Assembly (NCBI RefSeq): GCF_004366595.1
Contig: NZ_SORE01000007.1
Location: 1 to 64,000, forward strand
Length of the DNA: 64,000 nt
From: Paraburkholderia rhizosphaerae
Lineage (GTDB): Bacteria; Pseudomonadota; Gammaproteobacteria; Burkholderiales; Burkholderiaceae
Reading direction: 5' to 3'
Part shown: one piece after another, positions 33,901 to 42,198 of the stretch
Position numbering within the stretch: position 1 is the stretch's first letter
Layout: every line of letters begins with the position of its first letter
Notes under the pieces: model-generated
The model's database searches: none
Seen by the model: only the letters and a program-made list of their open reading frames with translations
What the model was told of the DNA's origin: nothing
Program-made: the position numbers and the translations under genes

Positions 33901-35537
33901 CGAGCCCCCACTCCGACGCCCAGCAGCACAATCAGCGATGCCGCCATCAGCACGCAACCCAGCGCGAGCACGAGTTGCGCGCGCGAGAACGAGAATTGCA
34001 AAACGGGTTGTCCTTGCAGTTGTCCCTGAAGTTGGGAACCAGGCTGCAAAACAGGCTGCCCGCGCCCCCGCAACGCATGCGCGTCGGTGCGTGCGCTCTG
34101 CTCGAACGGCAGACCCGCCGACACGAACGCGATCACCGTGCACACCGCGAGCAGGCTCAGCACGTTGCGCGGCCCTTCGCACAGCAGGTCGATCGCAATG
34201 AACAGCACACCGGCCGCTTCGACGGGCAGTTGCAGAACCGACAGCACGACACCCGCGAAGCCCGCGGTTGCGACGCCGTTCTGCCCGGCCGACGCAAACG
34301 CCGCCACCGTCGATGCGACACCGATCAGCGCGAGGTCGATCGCATCGAGCGGCCGCGCATAGAGATTCGCGACGAACACCGTCACCAGCGCGAAGTACAG
34401 CGCGGTGCCCGCGCGGATAAACACCGCGCCGAGCGGCACGACCAGTTCGACGACGCCGCGGCTAAAGCCCAGGCGCGCACTCATCGCTTCGATCGTGTGC
34501 GGAATCGGGGCGGTCTCGCTGCCGGACATCAGCCCGACCAGCAGCGGCGCCTTCAATGCGGCGACCACCTGCGCGAATGGCTTGCCGCAGCGCACGGAGA
34601 TCACCGCCAGCGTCAACGCGGCCAGCGCGACCGACAACGACACGAAACACAGCAGAAAGCTTTTCATCGCGTCGAGCGTCGCGCGGTCCACATGAGAGGC
34701 GACGTACGCAGCCGCGCCGAACGCGAGTGCCGGAATCATCAGATTGGCGTGTTCGATGATCGCTTCGAGCGTCCGGTAAATGCCTTCGAACACACTGGAC
34801 AGCATCGTCGACTGCTCGCGCGACAGCGCGGCGAACGCCATGCCGAACAGGATCGTGCCGCTCAGGATCGCCAGCGTGCGGCCCTGCGCGAGCGCACGGT
34901 AAAAGTTATCGGGTATCAGGTCGTGCACCGTGTACACAATCGCGTGCGACACCGTGTCGTTCTGTCGCGCGGGTGCGGCTGCGGGTGTGTCGGCAGCGGG
35001 CGGTACGTCGAGTGACGCCGTTGCCGGCGCGCTTTGCGCGGCTCCGGCCTCCGGCTGCCCAACCTGCGCCGACGCGTCGTCCGGTTGCCGCTGAGCAGCG
35101 GCCGTGTGTACGTCGCGCGCGGAACCTGTGTCGTCGTCGAACAGCGCCATATGCACTTCGTCGCCGCTGCTCGCGCTTTGCAGCACCAGTTCGCCGAGAT
35201 GCGCATACTGCGACGCCGACAGATGCGAACCCGGCATCGCGGCGCGCCCCGCAACCGTCCCCACCGCCGCGCATAGCGCGACGCCCGCCAGCGCGAGCAC
35301 GCCAATCGTGCTCACGCGCAACACCGGTCGCGGCAGTTGCAGCACCTGACGCAAGCCGAAAAACGTCGCGACCACCAGCAGCGGAATCGCGGCCATATTA
35401 ACGACCGCCAGATACAGCTTCCCGATCAGATATACGGCATCGCCGGCCGGCGCCGCGTACACGCCGCACAGCACGCCGGTCGCGACGCATAGCAGCAGCA
35501 CGACGGTACTGTTCGACAGTTGCCTGAGCGTTTTCAT
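33897..35537 (-). CDS. Divergent DAACS-family (dicarboxylate/amino acid:cation symporter) membrane protein 1
   Basis: 546 residues with multiple membrane helices and the hairpin regions of the DAACS (GltP-like) family: YLAVVNMAAIPLLVVATFFG, AILSGTILFGMAFAALSREQ and VVPLGAVFIRAGTALYFALV. The Na-binding motif NMDGT of functional symporters is replaced by FIRAGT, and the TM8 motif R-x-x-x-N-x-x-x-D reads EGPRNVLSLLAVCTV, so cation coupling as in GltPh is unlikely. A periplasmic Pro/Ala/Asp/Gln-rich insertion of about 85 residues lies between TM3 and TM4 (near residues 110-195). The C-terminus carries a Gln/Gly-rich stretch and an extra helix. It overlaps both the racemase gene upstream and tssJ downstream by ATGA. 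Confidence 0.8.
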   Translation of the reverse strand: MKTLRQLSNSTVVLLLCVATGVLCGVYAAPAGDAVYLIGKLYLAVVNMAAIPLLVVATFFGLRQVLQLPRPVLRVSTIGVLALAGVALCAAVGTVAGRAAMPGSHLSASQYAHLGELVLQSASSGDEVHMALFDDDTGSARDVHTAAAQRQPDDASAQVGQPEAGAAQSAPATASLDVPPAADTPAAAPARQNDTVSHAIVYTVHDLIPDNFYRALAQGRTLAILSGTILFGMAFAALSREQSTMLSSVFEGIYRTLEAIIEHANLMIPALAFGAAAYVASHVDRATLDAMKSFLLCFVSLSVALAALTLAVISVRCGKPFAQVVAALKAPLLVGLMSGSETAPIPHTIEAMSARLGFSRGVVELVVPLGAVFIRAGTALYFALVTVFVANLYARPLDAIDLALIGVASTVAAFASAGQNGVATAGFAGVVLSVLQLPVEAAGVLFIAIDLLCEGPRNVLSLLAVCTVIAFVSAGLPFEQSARTDAHALRGRGQPVLQPGSQLQGQLQGQPVLQFSFSRAQLVLALGCVLMAASLIVLLGVGVGAR

Positions 35538-36235
35538 GCGGGGCGGTTCCAGCCGCGCGCCAGCGCATAGCGCACGGTCTCGCGTGCAAGTTCGAGTGTG
35601 CTGTCGACCAGCGCGAATTCGCGCATTTCAAGTTCGCGCGCCGCGATCGGCAATTCGGTGCAGCCGAGCACCGCCGCTTCGATGCGCTGCGCGGTCAACG
35701 CATCGAGCGCCGCGCACAGATGTGCGGCGGCATCGCCGAGACGATCCGCCTTGACCGCGGCGACGCACGCGCTCACCGCCTGCTGCGTGTCCGGATCCGG
35801 CAACACCGGCTCAATGCCGCGTTCGACCAGCGCCGCCTGATAAAAACCGGCGGTCAGCGCGCCACGTGTCGCGAGCACCGCGGCGCGCGTCACCTGCGGT
35901 GCGATCGCCGCAGCGCAGACCTCGCCGATATGCAGTAGCGGCGCCTCGCTGTGCGCGCGCATCTGCGCATACCAGTGGTGCGCCGAGTTGCACGGCACCG
36001 CGATCACGCCGACGCGATTGCGATTCAGCAGATCGATGCCTGCGAGCAGCGCCGGCAGCGGGTCCGCGCCGCCATCGGTAATCGCGGCCGAACGGTCCGG
36101 CGTATGCGGCAGGTTCGCGACCAGCATCGGCAGATGCTCCTGGTCGCGCGCCGCGCCAGTCAGCCGGATGATCTGTTCCATGAAATCGACCGTGGCGAGC
36201 GGACCCATGCCGCCGAGAATACCGATCAGCGCCAT
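35534..36235 (-). CDS. Aspartate/glutamate racemase family protein
   Basis: 233 residues from MALIGILGGMGPLATVDFME; GGAG lies upstream. This N-terminus is the Asp/Glu racemase signature. The two catalytic cysteines are present in VGVIAVPCNSAHHWYAQM and AAVLGCTELPIAARE, so it should be an active cofactor-independent racemase of aspartate, glutamate or a related acidic amino acid. The gene is in the middle of the T6SS unit between two DAACS-like genes, overlapping one by ATGA. Whether it feeds D-amino acids to the cell or converts imported ones is open. Confidence 0.88.
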   Translation of the reverse strand: MALIGILGGMGPLATVDFMEQIIRLTGAARDQEHLPMLVANLPHTPDRSAAITDGGADPLPALLAGIDLLNRNRVGVIAVPCNSAHHWYAQMRAHSEAPLLHIGEVCAAAIAPQVTRAAVLATRGALTAGFYQAALVERGIEPVLPDPDTQQAVSACVAAVKADRLGDAAAHLCAALDALTAQRIEAAVLGCTELPIAARELEMREFALVDSTLELARETVRYALARGWNRPA

Positions 36236-36246
36236 ACGCGTCTCCT

Positions 36247-37527
36247 TCATATCTTGAGTGGCCGCGGGCAGATCACCGACACCGCAGCGGCATTGCCGAT
36301 CACGAGAATCAGCGTGCGCAGCATGTCGCACAATGGATCGACCGCAAGAAACAGGATGAACGCCGCTTCGAACGGCAAGCGCAGATACGCGCAGGTCATG
36401 CCGACCAGCGACACCGTCACGAGCCCTGTCATGCCCGCCGATGCAAACCCCGCGAGCACCGACGCGAGCAGCACCGTGACCACCTCGACCACGCCGAGCG
36501 TATGGCCGTACAGTTGCGCGATAAACAGCGTCGCGCACACGTAATAGACCATCGGTCCGACGCGCAGCAGCGAGATGGTCAGCGGCACCAGCAACTCGAC
36601 GCGCGAGCGCGCAAAGCCCAACCTGTCGACCAGGCTCTCGATCATGCTCGGCATGCAGGCGGCGCTATTTCGCGTGGCGAGCGCAAGCGCGAACGGCGCG
36701 CGCAGCGCATCGAGCGCGGTCGCAAGCGTGCCGCCCGAGCGCTTCCAGATAATCACCGCGGCCAGCGCGAGTAGCGTCACCGATGCGATAAAGAACGCGA
36801 GCACGAACTGCAGCATCGCGTGCAAAGGCTCGACGCCGGACTTGCCGAATTGCGCGGCGCTCATGCAGAACAGAATGGCCGGTAGCAGATAGCTGAGCCA
36901 GTGCATCAGTTTTTGACACGCGTGATAAACCGTTTCGAGCGCCTGGCTCAAGCCCGTCGAAATGCGCTCCGGCACGCGCCCGACCGCGAGGCCGAATAGC
37001 AGCGCGAACACGAGCGCTTTCAATGCGTCGCCGTTCGCAAGCGCGGCGAAAATATTGGTCGGTACGAGGCTCGTCAGCAGTGTCGCGAGACTGAGGGTTT
37101 TTTCCGGCACGTCGGTGCCGTACAGGTTCATCACTGTGTTGTTCGACGACGAATCGCTGCCGACCATCAAACCGAAGGTCTGCATCGTTTCGCTCGACAG
37201 ATTCGAGCCCGGGCTCATCACGATCAGTACAATCGCGCCGATCAGCGACACGATCGCCGACGCGCCGATAAACACGGTGACCACGCGCAGCAGCAACTTC
37301 GACGTGCCGCCGTCGCGAAACAGACGCTGCAGGCTGAATATCACCGCGGAGATCATGAACGGCAGCGTCGTCATTTTCAGCAGATCGACATAGATGTCGC
37401 CGATAAACGCGAGGTGCTGCGCTTGCCGCGGCAACACAAGTCCGACGGATACGCCAAGCCCGAGGCTCGCGAAAATCACCCAGGGGTTGACGGCTAGCGC
37501 ATAGATTCGAGCGGAGTTCAGCTTCAT
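36247..37527 (-). CDS. Divergent DAACS-family membrane protein 2
   Basis: 426 residues, about the normal length of the family. Family features: NPWVIFASLGLGVSVGLVLP, IYVDLLKMTTLPFMISAVIF and KALVFALLFGLAVGRVPERI. As in its neighbour, the NMDGT region is altered (VPLTISLLRVGPMVYYV) and the TM8 segment FLAVDPLCDMLRTLILVIGN keeps DPLxDMLRT, including the substrate-binding Arg position, but loses the sodium-site Asn and Asp. It could be a transporter with another coupling, or a sensor; with protein 1 it may form a mixed complex (inference). It starts 50 bp after the binding-protein gene and ends 11 bp before the racemase gene. Confidence 0.8.
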   Translation of the reverse strand: MKLNSARIYALAVNPWVIFASLGLGVSVGLVLPRQAQHLAFIGDIYVDLLKMTTLPFMISAVIFSLQRLFRDGGTSKLLLRVVTVFIGASAIVSLIGAIVLIVMSPGSNLSSETMQTFGLMVGSDSSSNNTVMNLYGTDVPEKTLSLATLLTSLVPTNIFAALANGDALKALVFALLFGLAVGRVPERISTGLSQALETVYHACQKLMHWLSYLLPAILFCMSAAQFGKSGVEPLHAMLQFVLAFFIASVTLLALAAVIIWKRSGGTLATALDALRAPFALALATRNSAACMPSMIESLVDRLGFARSRVELLVPLTISLLRVGPMVYYVCATLFIAQLYGHTLGVVEVVTVLLASVLAGFASAGMTGLVTVSLVGMTCAYLRLPFEAAFILFLAVDPLCDMLRTLILVIGNAAAVSVICPRPLKI

Positions 37528-37577
37528 GGTCTTTCTGGTCTTTCGGTCGTGTGATCGGTTTTTATCGTCGGCGGCGT

Positions 37578-38603
37578 TCAGTGATCGGTGGCCTGCAGCA
37601 CCGTGCTGACGTCGAACTTCGTGCTGCGCTCGGACAGAAACTGGTTGATAAACGCGAGCAGCGCCGGCGCCGATACGTTCACGCCAATCGCGAGCGTGTC
37701 CTCGAGGTCCTGCAGCGTGACCACGCGCAGACGCAGCGAGGCGGTCGGGTCGATCTTCAAGACGCGCTTCACTTCGAATTCGTCGCGATATGCAGCGGTG
37801 ATTTCACCGGTGTTCAACGCCTTCAGGACGGCTTCCCAGGTCGGGTATTGACGTACCTGAGCTTTCGGGAAATTGCTGGTCACGTACGCCGCGTAGGACG
37901 AGTTCGCGACCACCCCGATCGAGTTGTCGTACGTGCGAATCATCTCCGGCACCGTGCGGCCCTGCGCGAGTTGCGCGAACTTCACACGGTTGAGCAGCAG
38001 CGCACGCTTCAGGCGCAGATACGGCGTGCTGAAGCTGATCTCCTGCGCGCGCGGCAGCGTGCGCGACAGCTTGCTGACCGCGATATCCGCATTACCGCGC
38101 GCAAGCAGATCGACGACGCCGTCGAAGGTATTCGCATCGCGGTTGAAGCGCACCTTCACGCCGAGCTTCGCGGCGATTTCTTTCGCGAGGTCGATATCGA
38201 GTCCGCTGAGCTGGCCGTTGCGTTCCTCGAAGAACGGCGGTTGATCGACCTTCAGCACCGCGACGATCAGCTCACCGCGCTGGACGATGCGTGCAAACTC
38301 CGGCGCCAGCAGCCGGCCGTCCGGCATCTGCACGAGGCCGGTGGAGGTGAGCGGCGTGTTGCTGGTGCCGGCGGGCGCCGATGGGTTGGGCACCGCCACC
38401 ACAGGCATACCCGCATCGGACGCTTGACCATTCGCCGCTGGCGCAGCGGCAAATGCGGGTCGCGGCATCACAAGCATCGCGACGGCGACGAGCACTACAC
38501 ACAACAGCGCGCAAAACCACGCGGCGCACCGTGCTAAATGCGATAACCCGCACGGCACGCGGCGGAATCGGAACACACCAGGCAAAGCCAACGTAGACGA
38601 CAT
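37578..38603 (-). CDS. Periplasmic amino-acid-binding protein (SBP_bac_3)
   Basis: 341 residues with a long N-terminal region and signal helix (ALLCVVLVAVAMLVMPRPAF, then AAA). The bacterial solute-binding type 3 domain runs from about 95: RGELIVAVLKVDQPPFFEER, LSGLDIDLAKEIAAKLGVKV, ADIAVSKLSRTLPRAQEISF and AAYRDEFEVKRVL. The T-x-x-R and late Asp that bind the alpha-carboxyl and alpha-amino groups in amino-acid binders are present (TLPR, RDE). No ABC permease or ATPase is nearby; instead two DAACS-like proteins and a racemase follow. It may scavenge or sense acidic amino acids in the periplasm. Confidence 0.86.
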   Translation of the reverse strand: MSSTLALPGVFRFRRVPCGLSHLARCAAWFCALLCVVLVAVAMLVMPRPAFAAAPAANGQASDAGMPVVAVPNPSAPAGTSNTPLTSTGLVQMPDGRLLAPEFARIVQRGELIVAVLKVDQPPFFEERNGQLSGLDIDLAKEIAAKLGVKVRFNRDANTFDGVVDLLARGNADIAVSKLSRTLPRAQEISFSTPYLRLKRALLLNRVKFAQLAQGRTVPEMIRTYDNSIGVVANSSYAAYVTSNFPKAQVRQYPTWEAVLKALNTGEITAAYRDEFEVKRVLKIDPTASLRLRVVTLQDLEDTLAIGVNVSAPALLAFINQFLSERSTKFDVSTVLQATDH

Positions 38604-38625
38604 GAACGTCACACTCTCCACAGAA

Positions 38626-39018
38626 CTAGGAACCGGAATCCGCCGCATTGGCCGCGGCAGCGGGTATCACAACAGGCACAACGGGCGACGGTTGCGCAAC
38701 CGTCTCGTCGGACACATCGGACATGCGTGATGCGTCCGACGTGTCCGTAGCGTCCGCCGGGTTGGACGCGTTGGTCGCGCCGTTCGGATAAGCAGTCGCG
38801 CCCGCAGGCGTCGAAGCGCCAGCCGGTGCGCGCCCCGGCACGACCGCCGCCGACCACGACGCGCCGGCTATCGGCTGCGACGTCGCCTGCGCAGGCGTTT
38901 GCCCGGTCAGGCGCGCGCCGATCTGCATGCCGAGCAGAAACAGCAGCACACACAACAACAGCGCGCAGCCGAGCGCTATCGTCACCATCCGCGAAGTCAT
39001 CGAGAACACGTATTGCAT
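38626..39018 (-). CDS. Small membrane-anchored Pro/Ala/Ser/Asp-rich protein, unknown
   Basis: 130 residues; one N-terminal membrane helix (MVTIALGCALLLCVLLFLLG, about 11-30) and then an unstructured tail rich in Ala, Pro, Ser, Thr and Asp, ending in AAAANAADSGS. No domain is recognised. The tail would be periplasmic. It sits between the PAAR-like gene (12 bp gap) and the binding-protein gene (22 bp gap) and therefore belongs to the T6SS transcription unit. It could be a linker between the amino-acid module and the membrane complex; that is speculation. The start could be six codons later. Confidence 0.65.
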   Translation of the reverse strand: MQYVFSMTSRMVTIALGCALLLCVLLFLLGMQIGARLTGQTPAQATSQPIAGASWSAAVVPGRAPAGASTPAGATAYPNGATNASNPADATDTSDASRMSDVSDETVAQPSPVVPVVIPAAAANAADSGS

Positions 39019-39030
39019 CGTGCGTCACCA

Positions 39031-39417
39031 TCAGGGAACCATCGTCGTCACTTGCGCCGGCGCGACCACCGTGATCACGCCGCCCCACGTGCACATCAGC
39101 TTCGAGGCGTTCTGCAGCGCCGGCATCCCGCCGATCGTCACAGTCGGCGATCCGGGCACCCACGGCGCGACGGTGACCGGCACGCACGGCATCGGCGTCA
39201 GCACCCCGAGCGCGGCCGCGGTCGCCGCAGCGACCGTCGGGTTTGCCGCGCAACTGCATACGCCGAACGGCATCACATTCACCATCGGCACGTTATCCAC
39301 CACCGTCGCCGCCGGCGCGCCGGACAGCACGCGGTTGACCGGCAGCACCGACATCGGCGCCGGCGCCGCACCGAAGCTGCATTGCAGCGTCGCGCCCGCT
39401 GTCACGAGCAGGCTCAT
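39031..39417 (-). CDS. PAAR-like DUF4280 protein (T6SS spike tip)
   Basis: 128 residues from MSLLVTAGATLQCSFGAAPA; AAGGGG lies upstream and the ATG overlaps the stop of the MORN gene (ATGA). The PAAR-like fold is shown by the repeated short strands and Cys/Pro-rich loops: PFGVCSCAANPTVAAATAAA, TPMPCVPVTVAPWVPGSPTV and LMCTWGGVITVVAPAQ. DUF4280 proteins cap VgrG and can recruit effectors. This one has no C-terminal toxin extension, so any effector must be carried otherwise. Downstream of vgrG and the YwqK-like gene, as expected for an effector-loading module. Confidence 0.87.
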   Translation of the reverse strand: MSLLVTAGATLQCSFGAAPAPMSVLPVNRVLSGAPAATVVDNVPMVNVMPFGVCSCAANPTVAAATAAALGVLTPMPCVPVTVAPWVPGSPTVTIGGMPALQNASKLMCTWGGVITVVAPAQVTTMVP

Positions 39418-40262
39418 GCATTGCCCCTTACTAACTTTTCGAGGTGCCGGACAAAGCGCTGCGTGCCCGGCTGCGCGTCGCCGCCGGCCTGCTGCGCGGG
39501 CACTTGCCGCCACTCGCCTTGCGGCTTGCCTTGTGCGTACTGGCGCTCTTCGACGACACTGCCGTCCGGCGCGAAACGCCGTACCGTTCCATGCAGCAGG
39601 TTCGAGCGGTGCGGCGCTGCCTGGGCGAGCGTGCCGTCGCGCGCATAGTCGCGCGCTTCGCCTTCAATCAGCCCTTTGCGGTACGGCACGCGGCGCACCA
39701 CGACGCCGTCATGCATAAAGATGGCTTCGCGCTCGAGCACGCCGGCCTCGTAAGTCATCCTCGATACAACCAGTCCGGACGCCGCATAGACGACGCTCTC
39801 GCCGTGCGCCACGCCGCCGGCGTACTGCTGGCGGCTGACGAGAAGACCGTCCTGGTAGAGCGACAGCGCGCCGTGCAGCTTGCCGTTCACGTAGTGCGCT
39901 TCATGCGTGACGCGACCCTGTTCGTCGAATGTGCGCAACGGGCCCGACAACGAGCCTTGCGCGTAGCGCGCCTGCAATAGCGGCGCGCCGTTCGGCCCGA
40001 AGCGCGCGAGCTCGCCGTGCGGCACGCCGTTGCACATTTCGGTGCGGCTTAGGACGCGGCCTTCGTCGTCGTGCTCTTCGACGACGGTGGTAACGCCAGC
40101 CGCGTGAGCGCCGGTCGCTGCGTGTGGGCCCTTTGCGGCGTACGGGTCTGTCGACGCGTACGACGCGTACGACGCGTTCGTGGCGTGCGTGTCCGGCGCG
40201 GCGCCCGGCGTAACACCGGGTGCAGCCCCAAAGGCAAACAGTTGCGTCAAGGTCTCGCTCAT
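39414..40262 (-). CDS. MORN-repeat (YwqK-like) protein in the VgrG module
   Basis: 282 residues. An Ala/Thr/Tyr-rich N-terminus of about 55 residues (with tandem YAS units) is followed by five to six degenerate MORN_2 units of the form G-x-x-H-G-x-x-x-x-Y/F: CNGVPHGELARFGPNG, YVNGKLHGALSLYQDG, YAGGVAHGESVVYAASG and LIEGEARDYARDG are examples. Such proteins are often annotated as YwqK-family antitoxins and occur beside VgrG/PAAR genes, where they may be effectors, adaptors or immunity proteins; the role is not established. Coupled by ATGA to the PAAR-like gene and 17 bp after vgrG. Confidence 0.8.
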   Translation of the reverse strand: MSETLTQLFAFGAAPGVTPGAAPDTHATNASYASYASTDPYAAKGPHAATGAHAAGVTTVVEEHDDEGRVLSRTEMCNGVPHGELARFGPNGAPLLQARYAQGSLSGPLRTFDEQGRVTHEAHYVNGKLHGALSLYQDGLLVSRQQYAGGVAHGESVVYAASGLVVSRMTYEAGVLEREAIFMHDGVVVRRVPYRKGLIEGEARDYARDGTLAQAAPHRSNLLHGTVRRFAPDGSVVEERQYAQGKPQGEWRQVPAQQAGGDAQPGTQRFVRHLEKLVRGNA

Positions 40263-40279
40263 CGTGTCGCAGGTCCGGT

Positions 40280-42193
40280 TCAGTTCAGTTTGACGACGCC
40301 GCCCTTCAGCGCGAGCATCCCGCCGCCATCGACGGTCTGCGTGGCCGACGCCTTGTGCTCGACGGTCATCCCCTGCGCGGTCAGCGACGTGCCCGCCTTC
40401 AATCCGAGCGAGGTCCCCGCTTCGTTCGCGAACGACGTGCCGGACTTGATGCTGATCGTGCCGGTCGCCTCGATCACGAGATTGCCGGTGATCTTCAGCG
40501 TGTAGTCGCCGCCGGTTGTCTGCGTGAACTTGCCGTGATTCGTGTGTGTTTCATCGCCGGTAATGTCGAGCGAGCGCGTGCCTTTGACCGAATACGTTTC
40601 CTTGCCGGTCTGCACGTCGACGGTCCGGTCGCCTTTTTGCACGACAAGCTTTTGCGCGCCGCCGACCACCGTCGTCGTCAGCGCGTTCTCGATCGCGACG
40701 TTCATGTCCTTCTGCGCATGCAGATACAGCTCTTCCGAATCGAGCTTGTCTTCCATGCGAATCTCATTGCCGGCCTGGCCGTTCTTCGATGAGCGCGAGC
40801 GCAGCACGCTTTGCGTTTGCGAACCGGGCAGCGTGAGCGGCGTCGTGTTGACACCGTTGAATACGCAACCGGTGACGAGCGGCCGGTCCGGATCGCCATC
40901 GATATAGCTGACGATCACCTCCTGACCGATGCGCGGCAGGATGAACTGCCCCCAGCCTTGACCCGCCCATGCCTGCGACACACGCACCCAACACGACGTA
41001 TCTTCGTTCGCGGTGGACGAACGATCCCAGTGGAATTTCACCTTCACGCGCCCATAACTGTCGGTCCAGATCTCCTCGCCGGATGCACCGGTCACCTTCG
41101 CGGTATGCGTGCCGTTAACGACCGGCAGCGGCGTCACGAACGGCGCGCGGAACGGCACGCTATACGGGAAGATTTCGAACACGTTGCGGTACATGTCGTT
41201 GGTTGCGTCGTGCATGACACCGCGCACCACATAGTCGACATTGAGCGCCGCGTTCGCATGCGCGGCCAGCGTGAAGAACGTCCCGGCCGCGAGGCTGTAG
41301 CATTCGCCGCTGCCATGACCCGTGTGCTGCCCGACGGTATCCGCGGCGAGGCGGATCGCCGCCTTGCGCGTGCCGTCGGCGTCATCGGTGTACTTGCCGG
41401 GAAACGTGTAGCGCAGCAGGTCCGCGCCCGCTCCGGCACCGGACGCGGTGGTCTGCTTCTGCGCCTCCGATGTGGTGGCCTTGACGAAGTCGTAGTCGGC
41501 CAGCACGTGGTCGCCCGCGACCAGCGCCTGCGCGATTTCGAATGTATGGAGGCGCTCGATATTCGCGGCCACGCCGGCTATGCCGGTGCAGTACAGCGTT
41601 GCGCTATTCGTGCCTTTCGAGTGCGCGCTGACGCTGTCCGCGAGCACCATCGTGTGCGAGCCGTCGGCGAACACGAAGAAGTAGAAAATCCCTTCCTCTT
41701 CCATCAGCCGCGAAATGAACTGAAACGCGCTCTCGTCGTATTGCACACAGTAGTCGCGCACCGCGTATGTGCCGGTCAGCCGGTCTTCGAATGTCACGCT
41801 GAACGTGCCAAGCACCGCCTTCACGATGTCGGGCACGCTCTTGTTCTGATAGATCGCGCGGTCGCGCCCGAGCGTCGCCCGCCAGAGCTGTGGCGCGAGG
41901 GTCGCGGTGTAGTGACCATATTGCGCATCGGCGCCGACGCTTGCGAAGCGCGTGACGATACCGCTCAGATAGCGCGCGGGTCCGGCCTTCGTTTGCAGTT
42001 TCACCGTTGCGGTCGCGCCGACCAGTGTCGAGAAATCGAGCGCCTTGTTTGCCGCACGCATCCGCAGGTCGAACTGGAACAGCTCGGAAATCGCTTCGCG
42101 TCCCGCGCACCCGTCGAGCAGCAGCACGTCGGCGCCGAGCGGCGTCGTGACCGACAGCAAGCAGTGCGTCTGAGTGGCGGCGACTGTCGACAT
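40280..42193 (-). CDS. vgrG: T6SS spike protein VgrG (TssI)
   Basis: 637 residues, standard length without a C-terminal effector domain. The gp27-like part begins LLSVTTPLGADVLLLDGCAG; RDYCVQYDESAFQFISRLME and EEGIFYFF are family hallmarks. The gp5-like OB-fold follows: SYGRVKVKFHWDRSS, SCWVRVSQAWAGQGWGQFIL and PRIGQEVIVSYIDGDPDRPL. The C-terminal beta-helix repeats end in LALKGGVVKLN. VgrG trimers form the puncturing tip with the DUF4280 protein encoded two genes later. It starts 5 bp after clpV. Confidence 0.96.
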   Translation of the reverse strand: MSTVAATQTHCLLSVTTPLGADVLLLDGCAGREAISELFQFDLRMRAANKALDFSTLVGATATVKLQTKAGPARYLSGIVTRFASVGADAQYGHYTATLAPQLWRATLGRDRAIYQNKSVPDIVKAVLGTFSVTFEDRLTGTYAVRDYCVQYDESAFQFISRLMEEEGIFYFFVFADGSHTMVLADSVSAHSKGTNSATLYCTGIAGVAANIERLHTFEIAQALVAGDHVLADYDFVKATTSEAQKQTTASGAGAGADLLRYTFPGKYTDDADGTRKAAIRLAADTVGQHTGHGSGECYSLAAGTFFTLAAHANAALNVDYVVRGVMHDATNDMYRNVFEIFPYSVPFRAPFVTPLPVVNGTHTAKVTGASGEEIWTDSYGRVKVKFHWDRSSTANEDTSCWVRVSQAWAGQGWGQFILPRIGQEVIVSYIDGDPDRPLVTGCVFNGVNTTPLTLPGSQTQSVLRSRSSKNGQAGNEIRMEDKLDSEELYLHAQKDMNVAIENALTTTVVGGAQKLVVQKGDRTVDVQTGKETYSVKGTRSLDITGDETHTNHGKFTQTTGGDYTLKITGNLVIEATGTISIKSGTSFANEAGTSLGLKAGTSLTAQGMTVEHKASATQTVDGGGMLALKGGVVKLN

Positions 42194-42198
42194 AGCGG

